A stretch of DNA of 48,165 bases, from contig NZ_CANLZR010000016.1 in the NCBI RefSeq assembly GCF_947495705.1, positions 1 through 48,165 of the forward strand. The letters run 5' to 3'. Below the pieces are notes generated by a model. It saw only the letters and a list, made by a program, of their open reading frames with translations, made no database searches and was not told the DNA's origin. A program made the position numbers and the translations under genes. Of this stretch, positions 20,505 through 29,197 are shown piece by piece. Each line of letters begins with the position of its first letter. Position 1 is the stretch's first letter. Origin of the DNA: an uncultured Phycicoccus sp. (GTDB taxonomy: Bacteria > Actinomycetota > Actinomycetes > Actinomycetales > Dermatophilaceae).

Positions 20505-20855
20505 TCAGGCGGGGAGGAGGCGGCCGAGCAGGCGCCAGCCCAGCAGCAGGGCGCCGAGCGTCAGCGTCGCGACGACGACGAACGCGGGGGCCACGCCCTG
20601 CGCGGCGACGGCCCGCAGCGCCATGCCGAGAACGACGGCCGACACCACGACGACGGCGCCGTAGGCGAGCGAGCGCGGCCCGGAGTCCAGGACGATGCTC
20701 GCCAGCAGCCAGCCGGCGGCAGTGCCGACGAGGAACGGCAGGGCCGTCCGGACCACCCCCGCCACGTCGACCCCCTCGGCGTGGGAGCGCCGGCCGACGG
20801 CGGCGAACACGAGGACGAGCAGGACGTCGAGGACCGCCGGGACGAGCCGGCTCAC
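20505..20855 (-). CDS. DUF3054 family membrane protein
   Basis: This 116-residue protein has four predicted transmembrane helices separated by short loops, with the DUF3054 features FAAVGRRSHAEG after the first helix and TALPFLVGTAAGW in the second. Function is unknown. The start overlaps the end of the PRPP synthetase gene by four bases, so it is probably the last gene of a three-gene operon. Confidence 0.88.
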   Translation of the reverse strand: MSRLVPAVLDVLLVLVFAAVGRRSHAEGVDVAGVVRTALPFLVGTAAGWLLASIVLDSGPRSLAYGAVVVVSAVVLGMALRAVAAQGVAPAFVVVATLTLGALLLGWRLLGRLLPA

Positions 20856-21844
20856 CCGGGGACGCCCTCGAAGAGGGACCGCTGCCGCGGCGGGGCATGC
20901 ATCGGGTCGACGCCGTCGAACAGGCTCGAGACCGACTCACCCGCGTGGATCCGCCGGATGGCCTCGGCGAACACGCCGGCCACCGACCGCACCTGCAGCG
21001 CGGGCCACCCGGCGGGTGCCGGGACGGTGTCGGTGGTGACCACCTCGGTGATCATCGGGTGCGTGCTGAGCCGCTGGACGGCGCTGCCCGCGAAGAGCCC
21101 GTGGGTGCAGGCCACGGCGGCCTCGGTGACCCCGTGGTCGGCGAGCCGGTCGAGCAGCTCGACGATGCTGCCGCCGGTGGCGATCTCGTCGTCCAGGACG
21201 ATGGCGCGCCGCCCGGACACGTCGCCGACGATCGAGTCGATGACGACCTGGTCGTCGGCCAGGCGGCGCTTGGACCCCGCGGCCACCGGCAGCCCGAGGA
21301 GACGCGAGAACTGGGTGGCGTCCTTGGCGTTGCCGAGGTCGGGGGAGACGACGACGGCGTCGGTGAGGTCCTGCTCGCGGAAGTGCGCGGCCAGCTCGCC
21401 GAGCGAGGTGAGGTGGTCCACCGGGACCGAGAAGAACCCGTGCACCTGGGGGGCGTGCAGGTTCATCGTGATGACCCGGTCGACCCCCGCGGTCGCGATG
21501 AGGTCGGCCACGAGCCGCCCCCCGAGCGAGATGCGCGAGGAGTCCTTCTTGTCGGACCGGGCGTAGGCGAAGTGCGGGATGACCGCGGTCACCATCGCCG
21601 CGGAGGCGCCGCGGGCCGCGTCGACCATGAGGAGGAGCTCCATGAGGGAGTCCTGGGTCGGCGGGACGAGCGGCTGGACGATGTAGACGTCGCGCTGCCG
21701 GCAGTTGGCGAGTAGCTGCGCCTGGAGGCAGTCGTTGCTGAAGCGGCTCGTCACCGAGTCCGAGAGCGGCACCCCCAGGGCGTCGCAGATCCGGTGGGCG
21801 AGATCGCGGTGCGCGGACCCGGAGAAGACCACTATCTCGCGCAT
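20852..21844 (-). CDS. ribose-phosphate pyrophosphokinase paralogue
   Basis: The enzyme family makes phosphoribosyl pyrophosphate from ribose 5-phosphate and ATP. The 330-residue product aligns throughout (IVVFSGSAHRDLA, HFAYARSDKKDSSRISLGGR, HGFFSVPVDHL). It differs at signature positions: the metal-binding DLH is NLH (N128), and the PRPP loop reads DDEIATGGS (218-226) with alanine where DxxDTGG enzymes have aspartate. It may therefore be a class III-like enzyme or a specialised paralogue rather than the housekeeping synthetase. It sits between an esterase and DUF3054, five bases after the esterase stop. Confidence 0.85.
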   Translation of the reverse strand: MREIVVFSGSAHRDLAHRICDALGVPLSDSVTSRFSNDCLQAQLLANCRQRDVYIVQPLVPPTQDSLMELLLMVDAARGASAAMVTAVIPHFAYARSDKKDSSRISLGGRLVADLIATAGVDRVITMNLHAPQVHGFFSVPVDHLTSLGELAAHFREQDLTDAVVVSPDLGNAKDATQFSRLLGLPVAAGSKRRLADDQVVIDSIVGDVSGRRAIVLDDEIATGGSIVELLDRLADHGVTEAAVACTHGLFAGSAVQRLSTHPMITEVVTTDTVPAPAGWPALQVRSVAGVFAEAIRRIHAGESVSSLFDGVDPMHAPPRQRSLFEGVPG

Positions 21845-21849
21845 GGTCG

Positions 21850-22833
21850 TCAGGGTAGCCGCCCGGTGAGGGCACGGGAGAGCTCGGTGACGAGCTCCGC
21901 GCGCTGCTGCCTCCCGAGCGGGCTGGCCCCGGGGAACGACGCGAACCCGTGCGGGACCCCGAGGTAGTTGGTGAGCCGGGTCCGCACGCCGGCGGCCTCG
22001 AGCGCGGCGGCGTACCGGATGCCGTCGTCACGGATGGGGTCGACGTCGGCCGTCTGCACGAGGGCGGGGGGCAGGTCGCGCAGGTCGCCCCACAGCGGGG
22101 AGACGAGCGGGTCGCGGGGGTCCGCCCCCGGCGACAGGTAGTGGTCGCGGAAGGCGTCGACCGAGCGCCGGGTCAGGACCGGTGCGTCCGCGTGCTCCTC
22201 GAGCGAGGGCGAGGCCATCGTGAGGTCGGTGGCCGGGTAGATCAGCGCCTGGTGCCGCAGGTTCGTCATCGCGTGGTCGCGCATCACCTGCGCCACGACC
22301 GCGGCCAGGTTGCCGCCGGCGGAGTCGCCCGCCACGGCCATCCGCCGGGTGTCGGCGCGCAGCACGTCGCCGGAGGCCGCCACCCAGGTCGTCGCGTCGA
22401 CGCAGTCCAGGGCCGCGCGGGGGGCCCGGTGCTCGGGGGCCATCCGGTAGTCGACCGAGACGACGACGGCACCCACCCGGGCGGCGATGAGGGTGCACAG
22501 CGAGTCGTAGTCGACGAGGTTGCCCCACACCCAGCCGCCGCCGTGGAACCACAGAACGACCGGCACGTCGGTCCGGGCGTCCCGCAGGGCCCGGGGCCGG
22601 TAGATGCGCAGGGGGATCTCGTGGTCGTCGCGGGCGGGCGCCGTCCCGTACGTGATGCCGACGGTCGGGTCCACGCGGCCGAGGAGGAGCGAGGCGACGC
22701 GGCCGCGGGGGCGGACCCCGGCCCGTTCGCGGTGGATCCCGTCGATGTCGAGCGACTCCACGGGGGGTCGGGTGAGGTCGGCGACGGCGCTGACGAGTGT
22801 GGTCAGCGGGGACATGCCGCGGTAGGAGCGCAC
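21850..22833 (-). CDS. alpha/beta hydrolase of the hormone-sensitive lipase group
   Basis: This 327-residue esterase/lipase has the HSL oxyanion motif HGGGWVWGN, the nucleophile in GDSAGGN (S171), the acid in DPIRDDG and the histidine in GVPHGF. The natural ester is unknown. The GTG at 22833 is preferred because a GATACT -10-like box on the minus strand ends six bases upstream; an ATG at 22815 is an alternative. It heads the operon with the PRPP synthetase paralogue and DUF3054, and faces dop across a 20-base gap. Confidence 0.9.
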   Translation of the reverse strand: MRSYRGMSPLTTLVSAVADLTRPPVESLDIDGIHRERAGVRPRGRVASLLLGRVDPTVGITYGTAPARDDHEIPLRIYRPRALRDARTDVPVVLWFHGGGWVWGNLVDYDSLCTLIAARVGAVVVSVDYRMAPEHRAPRAALDCVDATTWVAASGDVLRADTRRMAVAGDSAGGNLAAVVAQVMRDHAMTNLRHQALIYPATDLTMASPSLEEHADAPVLTRRSVDAFRDHYLSPGADPRDPLVSPLWGDLRDLPPALVQTADVDPIRDDGIRYAAALEAAGVRTRLTNYLGVPHGFASFPGASPLGRQQRAELVTELSRALTGRLP

Positions 22834-22839
22834 GACGTC

Positions 22840-22847
22840 AGTATCGT
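22840..22847. promoter_or_regulatory. overlapping divergent -10 boxes of dop and the esterase
   Basis: AGTATCGT contains TATCGT on the plus strand (22842-22847), six bases before dop, and GATACT on the minus strand (22845-22840), six bases before the esterase GTG. The two boxes share four base pairs, so both promoters cannot be occupied together. Confidence 0.55.
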
Positions 22848-22853
22848 CGAGGC

Positions 22854-24410
22854 ATGAGTGTGCGCCGGGTCATGGGGATCGAGACCGAGTACGGCATCGT
22901 CGTGCCCGGCGACCCGCAGGCCAACCCGATGGTCGCGTCGGGGGACGTCGTGACCGCCTACGCCACCTCGCGGGGCATCCGTCCGGCCAGGGCGAGCTGG
23001 GACTACGCCGACGAGGCGCCGCTGCGGGACGCCCGCGGGTTCGACATGGGCCGCGGGCAGGCGCACCCGAGCCAGCTGACCGACGACGTCGAGGACCCGA
23101 CGCTGGCCAACGTCGTCCTCACCAACGGGGCGCGGCTGTACGTCGACCACGCCCACCCGGAGTACAGCTCGCCCGAGGTGACGACCCCGCGCGCGGCCGT
23201 CACCTGGGACCGGGCCGGCGAGCTCGTCATGCGGGAGGCCGTGGCCCGGCTCGCGACCGTCCCGCCGGGCGTCAACCTCTACAAGAACAACACCGACGGC
23301 AAGGGCGCCTCCTACGGCACCCACGAGAACTACCTCATGTCGCGGGCCACCCCGTTCGCCTCGATCGTCCGGCACCTCACCCCGTTCTTCGTCGCCCGCC
23401 AGGTCATGTGCGGCAGCGGGCGCGTCGGGATCGGCGTGGACTCGCGGACGCCCGGCTACCAGATCGCCCAGCGCAGCGACTTCTTCGAGGTCGAGGTCGG
23501 GCTCGAGACGACGCTCAAGCGCCCGATCATCAACACCCGCGACGAGCCGCACGCGGTCGCCGACAAGTACCGCAGGCTCCACGTCATTCTCGGCGACTGC
23601 AACCACGCCGACGTCGCCAACCTCCTCAAGATGGGCACGACGTCCCTCGTCCTCGCGATGATCGAGGCGGACGCCATCGGCGTCGACCTCTCGGTCCGGC
23701 GCCCCGTCGCGACGCTGCACGAGGTGTCGCACGACCCGACCCTGCAGACCAAGCTCGAGCTCGTCGACGGCCGGCGGGTGAGCGCCGTCGAGCTGCTGTG
23801 GGAGTACCACGACCGGGCGGCCGCCTTCGTCGACGAGCGGTCCGGCGGCTCACCGGACCCCGACACGGCCGAGGTGCTGCACTGGTGGTCGACCGTCCTC
23901 GACAAGCTGGGCCGGGACCCCATGGAGGCCCGGCGCGAGGTCGACTGGGTCGCCAAGCTCGCGGTGCTGGAGGGGTACCGGGAGCGGGACGGGCTCGGCT
24001 GGGGCGACGCCCGGCTCAAGGCCGTGGACCTGCAGTGGTCCGACGTGCGGGCCGACCGCGGGATCGCGCACCGGCTGGCGGCCGCGGGGCGCCTCGAGGT
24101 CCTCGTCGACGAGGCGGACGTCGTGCGCGCCGTCACCGAGCCCCCCGCCGACACCCGCGCCTGGTTCCGCGGCACCTGCCTCGCGCGGTTCCCCGACGAC
24201 GTCGTCGCGGCCTCGTGGGATTCGGTGATCTTCGACGTCGCCGGGCAGCGGATGCTCCAGCGCGTCCCGATGCTCGAGCCGCTGCGCGGCACCGAGGCCG
24301 GGGTGGGCGACATCGTCCGCAGCGCCCCCGACGCGGCGTCCCTGCTCCGCGCCCTCGCGGCGAGCGCCGAGCCCGACCCGCCGCGCGAGGACCCGAGCGC
24401 CACACCGTGA
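22854..24410 (+). CDS. dop: Dop, deamidase/depupylase of Pup
   Basis: Dop converts the C-terminal Gln of Pup to Glu and also removes Pup from substrates. The 518-residue protein has the glutamine-synthetase-like ATP/Mg site (MGIETEYG, E10) and the LYVDHAHPEYSSPE motif with the catalytic aspartate. It carries the Dop-specific loop of roughly residues 37-77, missing in PafA, rich in charged residues. The ATG at 22854 is set by the -10 box six bases upstream and by the conserved RRVMGIETEYG start. Dop is followed by Pup after 83 bases. Confidence 0.97.
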   Translation: MSVRRVMGIETEYGIVVPGDPQANPMVASGDVVTAYATSRGIRPARASWDYADEAPLRDARGFDMGRGQAHPSQLTDDVEDPTLANVVLTNGARLYVDHAHPEYSSPEVTTPRAAVTWDRAGELVMREAVARLATVPPGVNLYKNNTDGKGASYGTHENYLMSRATPFASIVRHLTPFFVARQVMCGSGRVGIGVDSRTPGYQIAQRSDFFEVEVGLETTLKRPIINTRDEPHAVADKYRRLHVILGDCNHADVANLLKMGTTSLVLAMIEADAIGVDLSVRRPVATLHEVSHDPTLQTKLELVDGRRVSAVELLWEYHDRAAAFVDERSGGSPDPDTAEVLHWWSTVLDKLGRDPMEARREVDWVAKLAVLEGYRERDGLGWGDARLKAVDLQWSDVRADRGIAHRLAAAGRLEVLVDEADVVRAVTEPPADTRAWFRGTCLARFPDDVVAASWDSVIFDVAGQRMLQRVPMLEPLRGTEAGVGDIVRSAPDAASLLRALAASAEPDPPREDPSATP

Positions 24411-24454
24411 CCCGCCGAGTCGGGACTGCCCGCTCCTGGCACGGCTCCTCCGAC

Positions 24455-24460
24455 TAGGCT
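24455..24460 (+). promoter_or_regulatory. -10 box of pup
   Basis: TAGGCT lies 33 bases before the pup ATG, leaving a short leader with a strong AGGAGGGG ribosome-binding site at about 24481-24488. Pup would thus have its own high-output promoter within the dop-pafA run. Confidence 0.5.
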
Positions 24461-24493
24461 CGGGTCACGTCCCGAACCTCAGGAGGGGTCCAC

Positions 24494-24688
24494 ATGCCCG
24501 GTCAGGAGCAGGTCAGGCCGCAGCGGCGCGACGACGGTCCGGATGACGGCGACGCCCCCGAGGCCGCGGCTGCAGCACCCGCCGCCCAGGTGAGCGAGAT
24601 CGACGACATCCTCGACGAGATCGACGGCGTCCTGGAGTCCAACGCCGAGGAGTTCGTGCGCGGGTTCGTCCAGAAGGGCGGCCAGTGA
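24494..24688 (+). CDS. pup: prokaryotic ubiquitin-like protein Pup
   Basis: This 64-residue, mostly disordered acidic protein is attached to lysines of proteins to mark them for the proteasome. It has the ARC-binding helix ([21 protein letters not shown], about residues 36-56) and ends FVQKGGQ. The C-terminal GGQ means it must be deamidated by Dop before PafA can ligate it. The last codons overlap the prcB start by four bases. Confidence 0.97.
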   Translation: MPGQEQVRPQRRDDGPDDGDAPEAAAAAPAAQVSEIDDILDEIDGVLESNAEEFVRGFVQKGGQ

Positions 24689-25512
24689 CCTCGGGAGCCG
24701 ACTCCGGACGGCTCCCCGCGGCCTACCTCGTCCCGGGGTCGTCCTCCTTCGCCGAGTTCCTGTCGGCGCACGCACCCGCGATGCTGCCGTCCCGACGGAC
24801 GCTGCCGCCGGGGGCCGCCCTCGAGGCGCCGCACGGCACGACCATCGTCGCGGTCATCTTCGACGGGGGCGTCGTCATGGCCGGTGACCGGCGGGCGACG
24901 ATGGGCAACATCATCGCCAACCGCGACATGGAGAAGGTCTTCGCCACCGACGAGTACAGCCTCGTCGGCATCGCGGGCACCGCCGGGCTGGCGATCGAGC
25001 TCGTGCGGCTGTTCCAGGTCGAGCTCGAGCACTACGAGAAGATCGAGGGCACGCTGATGTCGCTCGAGGGCAAGGCCAACCGGCTCGCCTCGATGATCCG
25101 GGGCAACCTCGGGATGGCGATGCAGGGCCTGTCGGTCGTGCCGGTCTTCGCCGGCTACGACCTCGAGGAGCGCCGCGGCCGGATCTTCTCCTACGACGTC
25201 ACCGGCGGCTGCTACGAGGAGCTCGACCACCACAGCGTCGGCTCCGGCTCGCTGTTCGCCCGCGGCTCGCTCAAGAAGCTGTACCGGCGCGGGCACGGCG
25301 TCGAGGACGCCGTGCGGGTGGCCGTCGAGGCCCTCTACGACGCCGCCGACGACGACTCCGCCACCGGCGGCCCCGACGTCGGGCGTCGCATCTGGCCCAC
25401 CGTCGGCGTCGTCGACGTCGACGGCACCCGCTTCACCCCCGATGACGACGTCGCCGCCGTCGTCGACGCCGTCATCGCCGCGCGGGTCGACAACCCGGGA
25501 GGTGCCCGATGA
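24685..25512 (+). CDS. prcB: 20S proteasome beta subunit PrcB
   Basis: The catalytic beta subunit is made with a propeptide of 51 residues and cut before Thr52 in HGTTIVA; Thr52 is the N-terminal nucleophile. DRRAT with D and the lysine in MEKVFA complete the active site. The 275-residue length is normal for actinobacteria. The GTG start overlaps the pup stop and the stop overlaps the prcA ATG (ATGA), so stoichiometric coupling is likely. Confidence 0.97.
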   Translation: MTSGADSGRLPAAYLVPGSSSFAEFLSAHAPAMLPSRRTLPPGAALEAPHGTTIVAVIFDGGVVMAGDRRATMGNIIANRDMEKVFATDEYSLVGIAGTAGLAIELVRLFQVELEHYEKIEGTLMSLEGKANRLASMIRGNLGMAMQGLSVVPVFAGYDLEERRGRIFSYDVTGGCYEELDHHSVGSGSLFARGSLKKLYRRGHGVEDAVRVAVEALYDAADDDSATGGPDVGRRIWPTVGVVDVDGTRFTPDDDVAAVVDAVIAARVDNPGGAR

Positions 25513-26315
25513 CCGCCGGCATGCCGTTCTACGTCTCGCCCGAGCAGCTGATGAAGGACCGGGCCGACTTCGCGCGCAAGGGCATCGCCCGCGGTCGTGC
25601 GGTCGTCGTGCTCCAGTACGACGGCGGCATCGCGTTCGTCGCCGAGAACCCCAGCCGCGCCCTGCACAAGATCTCCGAGATCTACGACCGGATCGCGTTC
25701 GCCGCTGTCGGCAAGTACCCCGAGTTCGAGAACCTCCGGGTGGCCGGGGTGCGCTACGCCGACCTGCGTGGCTACTCCTACGACCGCTCCGACGTCACCG
25801 CGCGGGGCCTGGCGAACGCGTACGCGCAGACCCTCGGCACCGTCTTCACCCAGGAGTCCAAGCCCTACGAGGTCGAGCTCGTCGTGGCCGAGGTGGGCGC
25901 CACCCCGGACACCGACCAGATCTACCGGCTGACCTACGACGGGTCGGTGGCCGACGAGCACGGGTTCGTCGCGATGGGCGGCGGCGCCGAGCAGATCGAC
26001 GCGGGCCTCACCGAGGCCTGGCGCCCGGGGATGCACCTCGCCGAGGCCCTCGCCCTCGCGGTGCGCCTGCTGGCGGCGGACCCGGCCGGCGGGGAGTCGC
26101 GCAGCCTGGCCCCCGAACAGCTCGAGGTGGCGGTCCTGGACCGGCACCGGCCCCGGCGGCGCTTCCGCCGGGTCCAGGGTGAGCTCCTCGACCGGCTCCT
26201 CAGCACCGACGACCCCACGGCCGACGTCCCGGAGACCGACGAGGACGCGGCTCCCCGGCACGAGGCCACGAACCCCCAAACCCAGCGCCCGGGCCAGGAC
26301 GGCGCCGCCGAGTGA
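25509..26315 (+). CDS. prcA: 20S proteasome alpha subunit PrcA
   Basis: Seven PrcA subunits form the outer gating ring on which ARC docks. The 268-residue protein shows the alpha-subunit start [19 protein letters not shown] and the core [13 protein letters not shown]; it lacks the catalytic threonine. The C-terminal 40 residues are acidic and low-complexity ([13 protein letters not shown]). Start and end overlap neighbours by four bases. Confidence 0.96.
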   Translation: MTAGMPFYVSPEQLMKDRADFARKGIARGRAVVVLQYDGGIAFVAENPSRALHKISEIYDRIAFAAVGKYPEFENLRVAGVRYADLRGYSYDRSDVTARGLANAYAQTLGTVFTQESKPYEVELVVAEVGATPDTDQIYRLTYDGSVADEHGFVAMGGGAEQIDAGLTEAWRPGMHLAEALALAVRLLAADPAGGESRSLAPEQLEVAVLDRHRPRRRFRRVQGELLDRLLSTDDPTADVPETDEDAAPRHEATNPQTQRPGQDGAAE

Positions 26316-27694
26316 GCACGCGCGGCACCCGACGGATCTTCGGGATCGAGAACGAGTACGGCATCACCTGCTCCAGCGGGGGCCAGCGCACGCTGACCCC
26401 CGACGAGGTCGCCCGGTACCTGTTCCGCAAGGTCGTCGCGTGGGGCCGGTCGAGCAACGTCTTCCTCACCAACGGCTCGCGGCTGTACCTCGACGTCGGG
26501 TCGCACCCCGAGTACGCGACGGCCGAGTGCGACTCCATCCGCCAGGTCGTCACGCACGACCGGGCGGGGGAGCGGATCGTCGAGGGGCTCGTCGCCGACG
26601 CCCAGGCCCGGCTGCACGAGGACGGGGTCGCGGGCGACATCTACGTCTTCAAGAACAACACCGACTCCGCGGGCAACTCCTACGGCTGCCACGAGAACTA
26701 CCTCGTCACCCGGTCCGGCGAGTTCCAGGCCCTGTCCGAGACGCTGCTGCCGTTCCTCATCAGCCGCCAGCTGACCTGCGGAGCCGGCAAGCTCGTCACG
26801 ACGAGCAAGGGCGCCACGTACGCGCTCAGCCAGCGCGCCGACCACATCTGGGAGGGCGTGTCGTCGGCGACCACCCGGAGCCGGCCGATCATCAACACCC
26901 GGGACGAGCCGCACGCCGACGCCGAGCACTACCGGCGGCTCCACGTCATCGTCGGCGACTCGAACATGGCCGAGCCGACGACGATGCTCAAGGTGGGCTC
27001 GGCCGACCTCGTCCTGCGGATGATCGAGGCGGGGGTGGTGATGCGCGACCTCACGCTGGAGAACCCGATCCGGGCGATCCGCGAGATCTCGCACGACATG
27101 ACCGGCCGGCGCACGGTGCGGCTCGCGAACGGCCGTGAGCTGTCGGCCCTGGACCTGCAGCGGGAGTACCACGCGAAGGCCGCAGAGTTCGTCGCACGCG
27201 AGGGCGCCACCGACTCCCTCCACGAGCGCGTGCTCGACCTGTGGGACCGCACCCTGACCGCGGTCGAGACCGACGACCTGGGGCTCGTCGGCGGCGAGAT
27301 CGACTGGGTCGTCAAGTACCGCCTCCTCGACGAGTACGCGACGCGGCACGGGCTGGACCTGGAGCACCCCCGGCTGGCCCAGATCGACCTGGCGTACCAC
27401 GACATCGACCGCAGCCGTGGCCTGTTCTACCTGCTCCAGCGCCGGGGGCGGGTGGCACGGGTCGTCTCGGACCCGGAGGTGTTCGAGGCGAAGGTGCGCC
27501 CGCCGCAGACGACCCGGGCCAAGCTGCGCGGCGACTTCATCCGCGCCGCCCAGGAGCACCGCCGCGACTTCACGGTCGACTGGGTGCACCTGAAGCTCAA
27601 CGACCAGGCGCAGCGGACCGTGCTGTGCAAGGACCCGTTCCTCGCCGAGGACCCCCGGGTCGACCGTCTGGTCGCCGGCATGGCCACCCCCTGA
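26312..27694 (+). CDS. pafA: PafA, Pup ligase
   Basis: PafA uses ATP to phosphorylate the C-terminal Glu of deamidated Pup and joins it to a substrate lysine. The 460-residue protein has FGIENEYGI (E13), [15 protein letters not shown] with the catalytic aspartate, and the [16 protein letters not shown] region; it lacks the long Dop loop. The GTG start overlaps the prcA stop (GTGA). It ends the proteasome operon; the next gene is 128 bases away with its own promoter. Confidence 0.97.
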   Translation: MSTRGTRRIFGIENEYGITCSSGGQRTLTPDEVARYLFRKVVAWGRSSNVFLTNGSRLYLDVGSHPEYATAECDSIRQVVTHDRAGERIVEGLVADAQARLHEDGVAGDIYVFKNNTDSAGNSYGCHENYLVTRSGEFQALSETLLPFLISRQLTCGAGKLVTTSKGATYALSQRADHIWEGVSSATTRSRPIINTRDEPHADAEHYRRLHVIVGDSNMAEPTTMLKVGSADLVLRMIEAGVVMRDLTLENPIRAIREISHDMTGRRTVRLANGRELSALDLQREYHAKAAEFVAREGATDSLHERVLDLWDRTLTAVETDDLGLVGGEIDWVVKYRLLDEYATRHGLDLEHPRLAQIDLAYHDIDRSRGLFYLLQRRGRVARVVSDPEVFEAKVRPPQTTRAKLRGDFIRAAQEHRRDFTVDWVHLKLNDQAQRTVLCKDPFLAEDPRVDRLVAGMATP

Positions 27695-27743
27695 CACCTG
27701 CCCGCTGACCTGCGCGGACACCGCTTCTCCCAGCCGGCGATGC

Positions 27744-27771
27744 GGAACTTCCCAGGGACCGCGGTTATCGT
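27744..27771 (+). promoter_or_regulatory. promoter region of the FKBP lipoprotein gene
   Basis: TATCGT at 27766-27771 is a plausible -10 box giving a leader of about 45 bases. GGAAC (27744) and GTT (27764) are spaced 15 bases, which also resembles an ECF-sigma promoter; which one is used cannot be told by eye. Confidence 0.35.
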
Positions 27772-27822
27772 GGACAGCCGTTCGCGCCGCACCCGGCGTC
27801 CCCGACCGAAGGTGTCCACCCC

Positions 27823-28776
27823 GTGCCCCGTCGCCTCTCCACCCTCCTGTCCATCGCTGCCCTGAGCGGCGCCGTCGTACTCGCCGGCTGCGGCGAGGAC
27901 ACCGCCGGCCAGCCCGCCTCCGCGACCCTGGAGGCCATCACCGTCTCGGGCGACGACCCCACGAAGGAGCCGGAGGTCTCGGTCGAGGCTCCCGTCGAGG
28001 TCGAGCGCACCGAGTCCGAGGTCGTCACCGACGGGTCCGGCGACGAGGTGAGCGCCGACGACCTGGTGTCGATCCAGGCGGTCCTGCTCAACGCCACCGA
28101 CGGCAAGGTCGTCACGAGCACCTGGGAGAACGGGCCGGTCGGCCTCGATCTCGGTGCCGAGGAGCTCTTCGCGTCGTTCAAGAGCGAGATCCCGGGCAAG
28201 AAGGTCGGGAGCCGGATGGTCATCGCCTCGACCCCGGCGGACGCCTACGGCGACACCGGCAACCAGCAGCTCGGCATCACCAAGGACGACCCGGTCATCT
28301 TCGTCGTCGACCTCGTCGGCACCTCGACGGTGCTCGACGAGGCGACCGGCACGGAGGTCGCCCCCAAGAAGGGCCTGCCGACGGTCGAGATGAACGAGGG
28401 CAAGCCGGCGACCATCACGGTCGCCAAGGACGCCAAGGCCCCCAAGGACACCGTCGTCCAGCCGCTCATCGAGGGTGAGGGCGCCAAGGTCGAGAAGGGC
28501 CAGACGGTCCGCGTCGCCTACACCGGCGCGCTGCTCCGCAACGGCGAGGTCTTCGACTCCAGCGCCAACCGGCCCGAGCAGCCGTACTTCGAGTTCGCCG
28601 TCGGTGGCGGCCAGGTCATCAAGGGCTGGGACGAGGGCATCCTCGGCCAGCCCGTCGGCAGCCGGCTGCTGCTCGTCATCCCCCCGAAGGACGGCTACGG
28701 CGACGCCGGCAGCGGTGACACGATCAAGGGTGACGACACCCTCGTCTTCGTCGTCGACATCCTCGCCGCGTACTGA
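27823..28776 (+). CDS. FKBP-type peptidyl-prolyl isomerase lipoprotein with two domains
   Basis: This 317-residue protein carries a lipoprotein signal (hydrophobic stretch, then LAGC with C23) and should be anchored outside the membrane to help fold secreted proteins. The second FKBP domain (about 215-317) keeps GEVFDSS, GGQVIKGWDEG and GYGDAG. The first (about 60-170) keeps the fold but has lost the FDS and IKGWDEG signatures, so it may be inactive. The GTG start is the only one that places the signal peptide at the N-terminus. Confidence 0.92.
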   Translation: MPRRLSTLLSIAALSGAVVLAGCGEDTAGQPASATLEAITVSGDDPTKEPEVSVEAPVEVERTESEVVTDGSGDEVSADDLVSIQAVLLNATDGKVVTSTWENGPVGLDLGAEELFASFKSEIPGKKVGSRMVIASTPADAYGDTGNQQLGITKDDPVIFVVDLVGTSTVLDEATGTEVAPKKGLPTVEMNEGKPATITVAKDAKAPKDTVVQPLIEGEGAKVEKGQTVRVAYTGALLRNGEVFDSSANRPEQPYFEFAVGGGQVIKGWDEGILGQPVGSRLLLVIPPKDGYGDAGSGDTIKGDDTLVFVVDILAAY

Positions 28777-28819
28777 CCCCGGTCGTTCCCGACCACCACC
28801 GACCCCGAGGAGACACGCC

Positions 28820-29197
28820 ATGAGCGAGCCCACCAAGCCCGAGATCGACTTCCCCGGCGAGGCGCCGCCCACCGACCTCGTCATCGAGGACATCACCGTC
28901 GGCGACGGGGCCGAGGCCACCCCGGGCAGCACGGTCTCGGCGCACTACGTCGGGGTCGCCCACTCCACGGGCGAGGAGTTCGACGCCTCGTGGAACCGCG
29001 GCGCGCCCCTGGAGTTCCGGCTCGGGGTCGGCATGGTCATCGCCGGCTGGGACGAGGGCATCACGGGGATGCGCGTCGGCGGGCGCCGCAAGCTGACCAT
29101 CCCGTCCGACAAGGCCTACGGCGAGCGCGGCGCGGGTGGCGTCATCAAGCCGGGCGAGTCGCTGATCTTCGTCGTCGACCTCATGGACGTTCGCTGA
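28820..29197 (+). CDS. FKBP-type peptidyl-prolyl cis-trans isomerase, cytoplasmic
   Basis: This 125-residue single-domain FKBP has all the usual active-site landmarks: YVGVAHSTGEEFDASW, FRLGVGMVIAGWDEG (the tryptophan floor of the pocket), and YGERG. No signal peptide is present. CGAGGAGA before the ATG is a ribosome-binding site. It probably shares the transcript of the lipoprotein FKBP 43 bases upstream. Its end overlaps the convergent DUF3866 gene by 17 bases. Confidence 0.95.
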   Translation: MSEPTKPEIDFPGEAPPTDLVIEDITVGDGAEATPGSTVSAHYVGVAHSTGEEFDASWNRGAPLEFRLGVGMVIAGWDEGITGMRVGGRRKLTIPSDKAYGERGAGGVIKPGESLIFVVDLMDVR

